From the NCBI GenBank assembly GCA_900457075.1, contig UGYN01000002.1, forward strand, positions 3,038,001 to 3,102,000: a DNA stretch of 64,000 nt, given 5' to 3'. Below, piece by piece: positions 48,486 through 57,352 of this stretch. A model generated the notes under the pieces. The model saw nothing but the letters and a program-made list of their open reading frames with translations. It was not told the origin of the DNA and did not search any database. A program made the position numbers and the translations under genes. Origin of the DNA: Serratia quinivorans (GTDB lineage: Bacteria; Pseudomonadota; Gammaproteobacteria; Enterobacterales; Enterobacteriaceae). Within the stretch, counting starts at the first letter, position 1. Each line of letters begins with the position of its first letter.

Positions 48486-49225
48486 CAGAGCATAATGACG
48501 AAATGGTGCCGATGACACCGGCTAAAAAAGGGTTGCTGCGCAGCAAGACCTTTTGGGGGGCAACGGCCGGCGTCGTTGTCGTTCTGGTGGGTGGTCTCGT
48601 CGGTACAGGGGCTATCAACCATGTCGACCAGCGTATTGCTCAGCTTGAGCAGGCACAGAAAGCACTGGCGCCGCAGGATGGCATGAACTCTATGGCCGAT
48701 GTGGTACAGACGCATGCCAAACAGCTTAAAAGCCTGGCTGAACGCCAGGACTCGCTCACGCGGCAGATTGGGGCGCTGACGCTAACCAATGGGTTACCAG
48801 AGAGACTTGATCAGCAGTTGCAGGCTCAACAGGTTGAGCTGAATGCGCTGAAAGACAGCATTGAGTCCATGAAAAAGTCAGCAACTGAAAAGCCTGCACC
48901 GACTGTGGCGCCATCAACGTCCGTACCCGCAGCCCCTTCAGCGACAGCCAAAATCACCCCAAAGCACAAACCTACGCCGATTAAATCCTCCCCGCGTAAT
49001 GCGGTACGCCGTGTGGCGCGTAAAGCGCCATTCGTGCTGACCGGGGTGGAGCAGCGTGGGACGTCGGCCTTTGCTGCCGTGGCGCCGCAGGGATTCAGTG
49101 ATTTGTCGCAGGTGCGGTTAATCGGGGAAGGGGAGTCAGTCGCCAGCTGGACCCTGGTCAGTGCCGGCTACGGGCAGGCGACGTTTCGTGTGAACGGCCG
49201 TCTGCAGACCGTCAGCGCCCAATAA
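48482..49225 (+). CDS. Single-pass inner membrane protein of the transfer region
   Basis: 247 residues: cytoplasmic N terminus, one membrane helix (FWGATAGVVVVLVGGLVGTG, about 22-41), a coiled coil (about 45-135), a Pro/Lys-rich linker and a C-terminal domain (FVLTGVEQRGTSAFAAVAPQ, WTLVSAGYGQATFRVNGRLQ). I do not know a named family. It starts in the stop of pilL and precedes the TIGR03759-type gene by seven bases, so it is part of the transfer operon. Confidence 0.7.
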   Translation: MTEHNDEMVPMTPAKKGLLRSKTFWGATAGVVVVLVGGLVGTGAINHVDQRIAQLEQAQKALAPQDGMNSMADVVQTHAKQLKSLAERQDSLTRQIGALTLTNGLPERLDQQLQAQQVELNALKDSIESMKKSATEKPAPTVAPSTSVPAAPSATAKITPKHKPTPIKSSPRNAVRRVARKAPFVLTGVEQRGTSAFAAVAPQGFSDLSQVRLIGEGESVASWTLVSAGYGQATFRVNGRLQTVSAQ

Positions 49226-49232
49226 GGAGAGC

Positions 49233-49946
49233 GTGATGAAACTGAAATATAACATGGTCGCGTTGATGCTACTGACTCCGTTATCACAGGCGGCGCAGCA
49301 GACGGCCATCGAGAACAGCCAGTCTACCCTGAGCCAGCTTCAGCAGAGCCAGGCCAACAAGACGGCTGAACAGGGCAAGCAGTGGGGCATTAGTGGGGAA
49401 GAGTACCAGCGATACCAGCAGTTGATGGATGGTCCCCGCGGGACCCAATCCCCCGGGCTTGATCCATTAACCGCCCTTGGCATTGAAGCTCAGAGCGACG
49501 CCGAACGTAAAAAGTACGCCGAGCAATGGGTGAAGCAGGAGTTTGTTCGCACGGAGAAAGAACTCAAGTTCCAGCGTGAGGTGGATGCGGCCTGGCAGCG
49601 CCTCGGTGTGTTGCCGGTCAACATGGGGAACGCTGCGGGTATCGCGCATGACACCGGCGGGCGACTGGCGCTGTTCGTGAAAGCGAAGGACTGCGGTCAG
49701 TGTGATGCTCGACTGGCGGCGGTGCTGGCAGATAACCGGCCGGTCGACATTTACCTGGTCGACAGCAAGGGCAATGACAGCCTGCTGCGTGACTGGGCTA
49801 GGGAACATCACATTCCCATCGACAAGGTACGCGTACGTCAAATCACACTCAATCATGACGGTGGCCGCTGGATGAAGTTTGGCAACGGCCTGATGCCGGT
49901 GGTGCTGCAACAAGGGGAAAACGGATGGACACTCGCCGCGTTCTGA
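49233..49946 (+). CDS. TIGR03759-family ICE transfer protein
   Basis: 237 residues with signal peptide (about 1-22), then GEEYQRYQQLMDGPRGTQSP, LDPLTALGIEAQSDAERKKY and a thioredoxin-like part (LALFVKAKDCGQCDARLAAV with CGQC, PVDIYLVDSKGNDSLLRDW). It is periplasmic and typical of the GI-type transfer system. CGQC resembles a redox CxxC, but the activity is untested. The next frame starts inside its 3' end. Confidence 0.8.
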   Translation: MMKLKYNMVALMLLTPLSQAAQQTAIENSQSTLSQLQQSQANKTAEQGKQWGISGEEYQRYQQLMDGPRGTQSPGLDPLTALGIEAQSDAERKKYAEQWVKQEFVRTEKELKFQREVDAAWQRLGVLPVNMGNAAGIAHDTGGRLALFVKAKDCGQCDARLAAVLADNRPVDIYLVDSKGNDSLLRDWAREHHIPIDKVRVRQITLNHDGGRWMKFGNGLMPVVLQQGENGWTLAAF

Positions 49947-50612
49947 CCCGGAGGCTATTGCCCCTGTTTGCCTTCCTCACTTCTGTGGGGGGGCGGAGCC
50001 GTTCATGCTGCTACCCAGCAGGTACCTTCCGGTTATCGGGAGGTGGCGTTGCGTCACGGGGTTCCTCCGGAATCCCTATATTCGGTGGCGTTGGCCGAGA
50101 CATCGATGGCGCCGAAAAGCATCCTCTCGGTGACCCGCGGCGCCGGTCCGGCCCCGGATGTGGAGCGCCCCTGGCCCTGGACCATCAACGTGGCTGGCAA
50201 AGGGTACCGCTACGCCAGCCGTCTGCAGGCCTGGGAAGCACTGCAGCATTTTTTGAAAACACATCCTCGCAAACGTATTGATGTCGGGATTGCCCAGGTC
50301 AATCTGGGCTGGAACGGCCATCACTTTACGTCGACCTGGGCGGCGTTTGAACCGTACACCAACCTCAACGCAGCCGCGGCCATCCTGCGGGAGTGCTATG
50401 ACCGCAACCCCGGTAGCTGGCTGGTTGCCGCCGGGTGTTATCACCATCCTGCCGGCGGAGCGCCCGCTGCCCGGTATAAATCCATCGTGAGCGGCAAGCT
50501 GGCACGCCTAAACGGCAAGGCATCCGCCCCGATCCGGATGACCAGCACTATGCCCACGGCGTTACCGGCACAAACGGCGGCGCTGACCTGGATTGAACCA
50601 CGGAGCCAATAA
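49925..50612 (+). pseudogene. Transglycosylase-like ICE protein, frameshifted in G7
   Basis: From ATG 49925 the frame reads DTRRVLTRRLLPLFAFLTSV, a signal peptide, then loses sense after GG. The +1-shifted frame continues AVHAATQQVPSGYREVALRH, GVPPESLYSVALAETSMAPK, GIAQVNLGWN and WLVAAGCYHHPAG, a lytic-transglycosylase-like domain with the ES/AET pattern, to 50612. Removing one G from the run 49987-49993 joins the two into one protein of about 228 residues. Transglycosylases open the cell wall for the transfer apparatus. A TTG at 49968 gives a shorter protein with a poor signal peptide. Confidence 0.75.
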
Positions 50613-50614
50613 TC

Positions 50615-51139
50615 ATGAAAAAAGTGAATTTTCTGCTGTTCGGCCTGAGTCTGGTGACCACCGCGGCGCTGGCCAACCTGAATGTGATTGCCGATGTCGG
50701 TGGTGAAGATGCTTCGCCGTATTTTGAAGGTGTCAACCGCCAGGAGGGGGCGCAATCGTCTCCGGTCGTGCCGCCGGCGCCGGCATCTCCTGCTGATACC
50801 GAGGCGGCAGTGTTGCCCGTGGCAACGCCAGAGCTGACACCCGGCGATGTGGCTGACAGACCGCTGCAGTTACCCGGCATTGGCGCGCTGTTTATTGTGG
50901 GTGATGACGATGCCAGCCGCATCTGGCTGCAGGTGAACGCTGAACAACTCAAATCGCGACATGCTGCGGGACTTGTTGTGAATGTCAGCAACCAACCTGC
51001 ACTGCAGGTGCTGCGTGAACTGGTACCGGGTGTGCCGATGGCGCCCGCATCCGGCAGTGAACTGGCGCGTCGTCTGCAGTTGGCGCATTACCCGGTGTTG
51101 ATCACCGATACCGGGTTGTCACAACAGGTTACGCCATGA
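50615..51139 (+). CDS. TIGR03765-family ICE transfer protein
   Basis: 174 residues with signal peptide (KKVNFLLFGLSLVTTAALA), NLNVIADVGGEDASPYFEGV, a Pro-rich linker and LPGIGALFIVGDDDASRIWL, the TIGR03765 pattern. Periplasmic. It starts three bases after the previous gene and ends in an ATGA overlap with the next. Confidence 0.8.
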   Translation: MKKVNFLLFGLSLVTTAALANLNVIADVGGEDASPYFEGVNRQEGAQSSPVVPPAPASPADTEAAVLPVATPELTPGDVADRPLQLPGIGALFIVGDDDASRIWLQVNAEQLKSRHAAGLVVNVSNQPALQVLRELVPGVPMAPASGSELARRLQLAHYPVLITDTGLSQQVTP

Positions 51140-51732
51140 TGTCGGTACAGCACATCGTCATAGTCGCTGCGTTGATGGTGAACCCTGTGCTGACGGCGGT
51201 GCTGATTGGGCTGTTTGTTGCTGTCATTGCGGGGTTGAACTGCCGTGGCCGGGAGACGGCCAGCCGTCGCCGCCACCGCCGTTATCAGGCTACAGCTGCA
51301 CGAGTGTTTGAGCGATTACCGCAACTGGGCGGAGATGGCCAGCGTCTGGCCTATCTGCGCAAAATCAATCCCTACGTCTTTGAAGAGCTGTTGTTACTGG
51401 CCTGTGAACGCCAGGGACATCCGGTCAAACGCAATGCCTCATACAGCGGTGACGGTGGTCTGGACGGTCAGATCATTATCGCGGGCAAGACCTACTTCAT
51501 CCAGGCCAAACGCTATGGCCGAACCATCACCCCCTCACACATCCAAGACTTTGGTGCGCTGCTGCTGAAATCTCGGTGCGAGGGTTTTTTTATTCATACC
51601 GGCCGTACCGGCCACCTCAGCCGGGCATTGCTGCGAAACCATACCCACGTTCACCTGGTCAGTGGTCAGCGCCTGCTGGATTTATTGGCCGGTAAACCCT
51701 GTTGGTGCGAAAAAGGAATCAATCGACCATGA
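51136..51732 (+). CDS. Membrane-anchored Mrr-type (PD-(D/E)xK) endonuclease-like protein
   Basis: 198 residues with an N-terminal hydrophobic helix (HIVIVAALMVNPVLTAVLIG) and a restriction endonuclease-like domain: YVFEELLLLACERQGHPVKR, GDGGLDGQIIIAGKTYFIQA with the D...QxK core (QAKRYGR), and HLVSGQRLLDLLAG. The Mrr-cat domain cuts DNA in restriction systems; here it lies between transfer genes and next to traD, as in related ICEs, so it may act on transferred DNA. Function in transfer is not established. Confidence 0.75.
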   Translation: MMSVQHIVIVAALMVNPVLTAVLIGLFVAVIAGLNCRGRETASRRRHRRYQATAARVFERLPQLGGDGQRLAYLRKINPYVFEELLLLACERQGHPVKRNASYSGDGGLDGQIIIAGKTYFIQAKRYGRTITPSHIQDFGALLLKSRCEGFFIHTGRTGHLSRALLRNHTHVHLVSGQRLLDLLAGKPCWCEKGINRP

Positions 51733-53843
51733 GTAATCGCCACGTTATGGAAGCGTTGCTGCGCCCAGCAGTCGAATTGAATACAGCGATTGTGGCTGGC
51801 GCCGCAGCCGCCATTTGTTTTGTTGCCCCCTGGTCTGTGGCACTGGCGCCGTCGGTGAGTTATGTCACTGCCGGCGGGTTTGCGGTGCTGTCTGCGGTAC
51901 GGGCACGTCAGGGTCTGCTGGTGATCCGTTACCGCCGTAATCTGCGCCGGCTGCCGCGCTATGTCATGACCAGCGCACAGATCCCGGTCAGTCGGCAACG
52001 GTTGTTCCTGGGGCGAGGCTTTCGCTGGCAGCAAAAGCATACCCAGCGACTAATGGACACCCGTCGTCCAGAGGTTGAGAAGTATGTTCAGCCGCCAAAA
52101 ATGTATCAGATGGCGCGTCGCCTGGAGCTTAAAACCGAATACACCCTGCCGTGGTTATCCCAGTTGCTGCGTACCGATTCCCTGCTGAATCCGGTCAGGC
52201 CGTTGCCGCCGGTCGGTGGGAACCCGGCGATTCATGGTATTGAACCCGATGAACTGGATGTTTCGATGGATTTGCGTGAACGCGTGGGCCACAGTCTGGT
52301 ACTGGGCACCACTCGTGTTGGCAAAACGCGTCTCGCCGAGTTGTTGATCACCCAGGATATTCGGCGTGGTGACATCACCATCGTGTTTGATCCGAAAGGC
52401 GATGCAGACCTGCTGCGGCGTGTCTGGGCCGAAGCCCACCGTGCCGGCCGCGGGGATGAGCTGTTCATCTTTCATCTGGGTTGGCCAGATATCTCGGCAC
52501 GCTATAACGCCGTCGGGCGTTTTGAGCGTGTGTCGGAAGTGGCCGGGCGTATTTCCGGTCAGTTGAGTGGGGAGGGCAACAGTGCGGCATTCCGCGAGTT
52601 TGCCTGGCGATTCGTAAACATCGTCGCGCGTGCCCTGGTCGCGTTGGGGCAGCGACCGGACTACACCCTGATCACCCGTTATGTGAACAACATCAGTGAA
52701 CTGTATGAGACCTACGCGAAAATGGTGATTGAAACGCGTATGCCGGCACTGCAGCAGCAGATAGATAACAACCTAAGGGTGCTGACGGAGGAGGACGTGC
52801 CGCGTAACATGCAGGGACAACCGAACGCGGTCAAAATATTAGCGGTTGAAATGGCCCTGAGCTCGGAAGCCGGCAAGCAGCTGTATGACCCTATCCTGGA
52901 TGGCTTGCGCTCGGCTGTGCGCTATGACCGCACCTATTTCGATAAAATTGTCGCCTCCCTGCTGCCTCTGCTGGAAAAACTCACCACCGGCAAGACCGCA
53001 GAGCTGCTGGCACCGAACTACATGGACATGAACGACCCCCGGCCGATATTTGATTGGGAGCAGGTCATCCGAAAGCAGGGCATTGTCTACGTAGGGCTGG
53101 ATGCGCTGTCGGACGGTGTGGTCGCCTCTGCCGTCGGTAACAGCATGTTTGCTGATCTGGTGTCAGTGGCTGGCCATATCTATAAACACGGCATGCATGG
53201 CGGGTTGCCGACCCGTGCCGACGGCAAACTGCCGATCAACCTGCACTGCGATGAGTTTAACGAACTGATGGGGGACGAATTTATTCCTCTCATCAACAAA
53301 GGCGGTGGCGCTGGCATGCAGGTGACGGCTTACACGCAAACCGAGTCGGACATCGAGGCTCGCATAGGCAGTATCGCCAAGGCTGCCCAGGTGACGGGTA
53401 ACTTTAATACCCTGATCATGCTGCGCGTGCGAGAGAACCGGACCGCACAGCTACTGACAACACAGCTCCCGGAGGTCGATGTCTACACCAAAACCCTGGT
53501 GTCGGGGCACGCCGATACGGCCGACGTAGAGAAAGGGCAGGACTTCACGTCCAGCACCCAGGATCGCGTTGGTACGGTGAAAACGCCGCTGCTGATGCCG
53601 GCGGATGTGATCAACCTGCCGAAGGGGCAGGCGTTCGCGTTGCTGGAAGGCGGGCAGTTGTGGAAAATTCGGATGCCCTTACCCAGTGGGGATGGCGATG
53701 ACGCGTTGATGCCACCTAACCTAGAGAAGATTGCCGAGGAGATGCAGCGCAATTACCGGACCAGTGAATCCTGGTGGTCAGCCAGCACGGTAATGCCTGA
53801 TGCGGTCATAAAAGGGGGACTGAATGTCACAAGCGGTGAATAA
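51729..53843 (+). CDS. traD: TraD-type coupling protein (type IV secretion)
   Basis: 704 residues from the ATG at 51729 that overlaps the preceding stop. Two N-terminal membrane helices (AIVAGAAAAICFVAPWSVAL, about 18-60) precede the ATPase with Walker A TTRVGKTR (about 195) and Walker B NLHCDEFNEL (about 503), and the RVRENRTAQLL segment. It links the relaxosome to the secretion channel and powers DNA transfer. Its end overlaps the next gene by 20 bases. Confidence 0.92.
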   Translation: MSNRHVMEALLRPAVELNTAIVAGAAAAICFVAPWSVALAPSVSYVTAGGFAVLSAVRARQGLLVIRYRRNLRRLPRYVMTSAQIPVSRQRLFLGRGFRWQQKHTQRLMDTRRPEVEKYVQPPKMYQMARRLELKTEYTLPWLSQLLRTDSLLNPVRPLPPVGGNPAIHGIEPDELDVSMDLRERVGHSLVLGTTRVGKTRLAELLITQDIRRGDITIVFDPKGDADLLRRVWAEAHRAGRGDELFIFHLGWPDISARYNAVGRFERVSEVAGRISGQLSGEGNSAAFREFAWRFVNIVARALVALGQRPDYTLITRYVNNISELYETYAKMVIETRMPALQQQIDNNLRVLTEEDVPRNMQGQPNAVKILAVEMALSSEAGKQLYDPILDGLRSAVRYDRTYFDKIVASLLPLLEKLTTGKTAELLAPNYMDMNDPRPIFDWEQVIRKQGIVYVGLDALSDGVVASAVGNSMFADLVSVAGHIYKHGMHGGLPTRADGKLPINLHCDEFNELMGDEFIPLINKGGGAGMQVTAYTQTESDIEARIGSIAKAAQVTGNFNTLIMLRVRENRTAQLLTTQLPEVDVYTKTLVSGHADTADVEKGQDFTSSTQDRVGTVKTPLLMPADVINLPKGQAFALLEGGQLWKIRMPLPSGDGDDALMPPNLEKIAEEMQRNYRTSESWWSASTVMPDAVIKGGLNVTSGE

Positions 53844-54583
53844 TCAGCCTCAGCAGCCCGTACAACCTCGCAAACATGGGTTGTTTTACAACGTACTGTG
53901 GGGCTGGCCATGGATGCTGATCGGGATGTTCTTCGCCTCGTTGTTAGTGAGCCTGGTGATTGAGTATGTCGGGATGGCATTCTTCTGGCCAGAGCTTGGC
54001 GCGTCGCACAGTGAAGCGGTGATGCATACCGAAATGGGGTATTTGTCATCGGAGTTTACCCGCAGTCTGATGTTGTCTGAGCCGTCAGTCACTGTCACGC
54101 GGTGGATTGGCCAGGCGTATCAGTGGACCTTTGTGGACAGCGGTTTTTTTGGACTGGATCCAACGTGCCTATGACTCGCAGGTACACAGCCAGAATGCGG
54201 TTGCCCGAGAGCTGAACAGTTGGAGTGGCTGGCTGGCCGCCAGGCTCAAAGAGTACCTGGTGGCGACGGTATATGTCACCGTCATCACCCTGGTGCGGGT
54301 GACCATTCTTGTGCTGTCCATCCCGCTGTTTATCCTAGTAGTCCTGGTAGCGCTGACAGAAGGCTTGGGGCGGCGTGATATCCGTCGTTATGGCGCCGGC
54401 TATGAAAGCAGCTTTGTTTACCACCATGCAAAGCGGATGGTGAAGCCGGCTATCTATATTCCCTGCATGCTGTATCTCTCCTGGCCAACCTCGGTATACC
54501 CGAATCTCCTGCTGTTGCCAGCAGCAATATTGCTGGGGATAGCTGTGACGGTGACGACGGCGAGCTTTAAGAAGTATCTCTGA
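53824..54583 (+). pseudogene. TIGR03747-family ICE membrane protein, frameshifted in T7
   Basis: The first frame (PRKHGLFYNVLWGWPWMLIG, MFFASLLVSLVIEYVGMAFF) reads to FVDSGFFGLDPTCL and stops at 54174. The second frame continues LDWIQRAYDSQVHSQNAVAR, VTVITLVRVTILVLSIPLFI and RRYGAGYESSFVYHHAKRM to 54583. Shortening the T7 run at 54144-54150 to T6 gives GFLDWIQRAY and one protein of about 252 residues with four or five membrane helices, the family size. It normally follows traD in these elements. Confidence 0.8.
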
Positions 54584-54677
54584 TTTATCCTCGAGCTGGA
54601 CGACGGCGTACAAAACTGGTTTTTGTGCGCCGCCGTCAGCAGACAAGCCGCGGAGCGGCGCGTCAGAAAAAAGCGAT

Positions 54678-55139
54678 TCAGGATACTATCTTTTTCAAGG
54701 TTCTTGGTTCAGAGACGATTTTATTTTCAGTCTTACCATGGAAAGTGGTCATACCAACCATCGTTTTACTATCGTTTAGAACTGTAAAAACGTAAGTTCC
54801 GGTATCAAATCCCACCCCGCGTTTATCTTCGAAAATCAAAGTTACCTGATGGCCATCGATGGAGCCATGGTATTTAAAACTTCTATCCGAACGTTTGCCA
54901 TCGCGAGTTTTTGTTCGAGAGCTTATACCTGTTATAAGGCGACCATGCTGCGTTAGTTCTATATTACCTACGTTGACGCTTTTCCCATTACGTATTTCGA
55001 TAATGTCCCATTTTCCTTCAACTCGGATGCCTTTATACAGGCATTTATCTCTAAATGTTGGCCAAGCAAATTTTTTTACCAAAGCTATCAGGCCTGTAGC
55101 GATGAGACTAGTAATGATCCCCAAAATAAAATTAAGCAT
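54678..55139 (-). CDS. Membrane-anchored beta-domain protein, possible defence effector
   Basis: 153 residues: one membrane helix (LNFILGIITSLIATGLIALV, about 2-22), then a beta-rich domain (EGKWDIIEIRNGKSVNVGNI, GRLITGISSRTKTRDG, FKYHGSIDGHQVTLIFEDKR, TGTYVFTVLNDSKTMVGMTT). The helix plus small beta-barrel recalls the SMODS-associated 2TM-beta effectors (Cap15), but I see one helix, not two, and no nucleotidyltransferase gene next to it. It lies in reverse orientation between transfer genes and is AT-richer than they are, so it is probably recent cargo. Confidence 0.5.
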   Translation of the reverse strand: MLNFILGIITSLIATGLIALVKKFAWPTFRDKCLYKGIRVEGKWDIIEIRNGKSVNVGNIELTQHGRLITGISSRTKTRDGKRSDRSFKYHGSIDGHQVTLIFEDKRGVGFDTGTYVFTVLNDSKTMVGMTTFHGKTENKIVSEPRTLKKIVS

Positions 55140-55311
55140 GTTTAAATTTCTTCCTTGGAATATCTAGAACTGTAATAGCAAGACCATAAGTTGTAGCAGT
55201 AGTACGTTTAACATATCAAAAATTATCAAAATCCCATAAAGAGTTATCCGCTGACCTGACCCTTTGTATCCCGCACCCTGACAGCACCCTAAATTACCAA
55301 GGAGTGCTTGC

Positions 55312-55644
55312 ATGCGTATCCCCGTAGTTACCCGAGGACTGGGCGCCGGCTGTTTGCTGGGGCTGTCATTCCTCACCGCATTGCCTACCTGTGCCGCCGA
55401 AAAAGATGAGCTGGCGTCTGCCCAGCGCATGCTGGTTCAGGTGCAGGCGGCGCTTGAACGCGCGCGCGTTGCCGCCGTTCAGGCCGACCCGTCCGAGCGT
55501 GGCCGTTTCTTCTTTGACTATGCCCGCGCCACGTCCGATCTGAAAACCATCAATGCCGGTATTGACCGCTACCTCGAGCCCTCGCGCGCTCAACCGCGTG
55601 ATGGCAGCGCGGTGGCCGGCAATTACCGTCGGGAGCGTCCCTGA
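55312..55644 (+). CDS. RAQPRD-family ICE protein
   Basis: 110 residues with signal peptide (RIPVVTRGLGAGCLLGLSFL) and the helix SAQRMLVQVQAALERARVAA, FFFDYARATSDLKTINAGID, then the family motif SRAQPRDGS. Periplasmic component of the GI-type transfer system. AAGGAG precedes the ATG. Its stop overlaps the next gene. Confidence 0.85.
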   Translation: MRIPVVTRGLGAGCLLGLSFLTALPTCAAEKDELASAQRMLVQVQAALERARVAAVQADPSERGRFFFDYARATSDLKTINAGIDRYLEPSRAQPRDGSAVAGNYRRERP

Positions 55645-55886
55645 TGGCCATGACCGGTGCACAGCAACAGGCCTTCAATGCGGCCAGCGGCGGTGTTGAA
55701 GCCAGCATCCTGTCGCTGATCTGCATCGGCGGATTGCTGGCGACGCTGTTTGTCTGGGCGGCCTGGGCGCTGACCGATATCTGGAAAGGGTGGAGCAACC
55801 AAAAGATCCGCAACGCGGCGATGGTGCAGTTTGCCGTCAGGCTCGTGCTGCTGCTGGTTGTCGTCACCTGGATGTTTGCCAGCTGA
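55644..55886 (+). CDS. TIGR03758/DUF3262-family ICE membrane protein
   Basis: 80 residues with two membrane helices (LSLICIGGLLATLFVWAAWA and FAVRLVLLLVVVTWMF), typical of this small family, which precedes the TIGR03745-type gene in all such elements and may be pilin-like in the transfer channel. It starts in the stop of the RAQPRD gene. Confidence 0.85.
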   Translation: MAMTGAQQQAFNAASGGVEASILSLICIGGLLATLFVWAAWALTDIWKGWSNQKIRNAAMVQFAVRLVLLLVVVTWMFAS

Positions 55887-55941
55887 AGACGCTGGACGGT
55901 TTTACATGTTGTTAATTTCACACTGCAAAAAGGAATGTTTT

Positions 55942-56307
55942 ATGAATGCTGTAGTTCGTCTTTTCCGTCATTTCTCTGCGCGTGTCGCGGTGGCGACTTC
56001 TCTGGCCTATGCCGCCAGTCAACCTGCGCATGCTGCCCTGCCGAGCGTTGAGCCTCCGTCTTCCGGCGGTGGCGGTGGCCTGATGGATACGCTGAAAGGC
56101 TATCTGCAGGACGGCATTGTGCTGGTCGGTCTGGTGTTGGCCGCGGTGGCATTTATCGTGGTGGCCCAGTCGGCGGTCTCTACATTTCATGAGGTTCGTG
56201 AAGGGAAAACCAACTGGGGTAAATTCGGCGCCATTATCGTGGTCGGTATCGTGCTGGTCGTGGCGGTTATCTGGCTGGTCGGCAAGTCCGCTGAAATCCT
56301 GTTCTAA
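55942..56307 (+). CDS. TIGR03745-family ICE membrane protein
   Basis: 121 residues from ATG 55942 (AAGGAATG upstream), with signal peptide (ARVAVATSLAYAASQPAHAA), a Gly-rich segment (SSGGGGGLMD) and two helices (GIVLVGLVLAAVAFIVVAQS, IIVVGIVLVVAVIWLV). The layout of a small VirB2-like pilin; in GI-type systems this is the probable transfer pilus subunit. Confidence 0.85.
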   Translation: MNAVVRLFRHFSARVAVATSLAYAASQPAHAALPSVEPPSSGGGGGLMDTLKGYLQDGIVLVGLVLAAVAFIVVAQSAVSTFHEVREGKTNWGKFGAIIVVGIVLVVAVIWLVGKSAEILF

Positions 56308-56318
56308 GGTCGTTCGCT

Positions 56319-56684
56319 ATGCAGACTATCCGATTTTTGCCTGACCGCCTCAACGCTGAGCCTGTCGTCTTCCGGGGCTTTACCACCCCGGAGATGGGAC
56401 TGGCGGCATTGGCCGGTGTGGGACTGGGTCTGCTCGTGTCGTTGCCGTTTTTTCCGCTTGCCGGTTGGGTCGTGATACCCACCGGCATGCTGGTGACCCC
56501 TCTCCTCGTTATCTGGTTTGGTGGCAGCCGACTGACGCGCATCAAGCGCGGTAAACCGGAGAATTATATCTGGCAGCGCCTCGAGGCACGTAAACGTCGC
56601 ATGGGGTGGGGAAATCCCACCCTGATTATCGACAAACAGGGCTGGTCGTTGCGTCGCAGCCGCGTTGTTAAGAGGTCCAAATGA
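56319..56684 (+). CDS. TIGR03750-family ICE protein (VirB3-like)
   Basis: 121 residues starting QTIRFLPDRLNAEPVVFRGF with two membrane helices (ALAGVGLGLLVSLPFF, GWVVIPTGMLVTPLLVIWFG) and a basic C terminus. Position after the pilin-like gene and size suggest a VirB3/TraL-like role. It ends in an ATGA overlap with the next gene. Confidence 0.85.
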   Translation: MQTIRFLPDRLNAEPVVFRGFTTPEMGLAALAGVGLGLLVSLPFFPLAGWVVIPTGMLVTPLLVIWFGGSRLTRIKRGKPENYIWQRLEARKRRMGWGNPTLIIDKQGWSLRRSRVVKRSK

Positions 56685-57352
56685 GCCGTTTCAGACATGC
56701 GGTTAAAAACCGCGACCAGCACATTCTCACGTTGCGTGTTGCCTGCGGTGTGCTGGTTGTTTTCCTCCTGGTGGCCAGCATCGGCTGGATGCGGGCGCCG
56801 GAGAACCTGACTATTCATAACCCCCCCGACCTGCGTAGCGGGTCAACCCGCGCCTGGTGGGAGGTTCCTCCCTCCACGGTTTACACTTTTGGTTTCTATA
56901 TTTTCCAGCAACTCAATGCCTGGCCAAAAAACGGTGAGGTGGATTACCCAGCCAAAATTGCCGCGCTTTCCCCTTATCTGACGGACTCCTGCGCACGCTT
57001 CCTGAAGGCGGACGCCAAAAAGCGCAGCGAAAGCGGCGAGCTCGCCGGTAGGACACGCGTGGTGTTTGAAATCCCCGAACATGGCTACAACGGCCGTTAT
57101 AACCAAAGCCCGGTGACGGTGAAAGGCCGTGATAACTGGGTGGTACGCCTTGACCTGGTGGCGGATGAGTCCTTCGCCGGCGAACCGGTGAAGCGCGCAC
57201 TGACACGCTACCCGCTCAAAGTGGTGCGCGCAGAAGGGGATCCGGAACGTAATGAGTTCGGTCTGGCCCTGGATTGTTACGACAGCATGCCACAACGTCT
57301 GGCTGCGGCGCCGGCGGAACCCGCACCCGAGAAGAAAGGAGTATTCCAATGA
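56681..57352 (+). CDS. TIGR03746/PFL_4703-family ICE protein (VirB8/TraE-like)
   Basis: 223 residues with a single N-terminal helix (ILTLRVACGVLVVFLLVASI) and a periplasmic domain (STVYTFGFYIFQQLNAWPKN, YLTDSCARFLKADAKKR, RYPLKVVRAEGDPERNEFGL). The layout matches TraE/VirB8 scaffold proteins. It overlaps both neighbours by four bases. Confidence 0.85.
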   Translation: MSRFRHAVKNRDQHILTLRVACGVLVVFLLVASIGWMRAPENLTIHNPPDLRSGSTRAWWEVPPSTVYTFGFYIFQQLNAWPKNGEVDYPAKIAALSPYLTDSCARFLKADAKKRSESGELAGRTRVVFEIPEHGYNGRYNQSPVTVKGRDNWVVRLDLVADESFAGEPVKRALTRYPLKVVRAEGDPERNEFGLALDCYDSMPQRLAAAPAEPAPEKKGVFQ

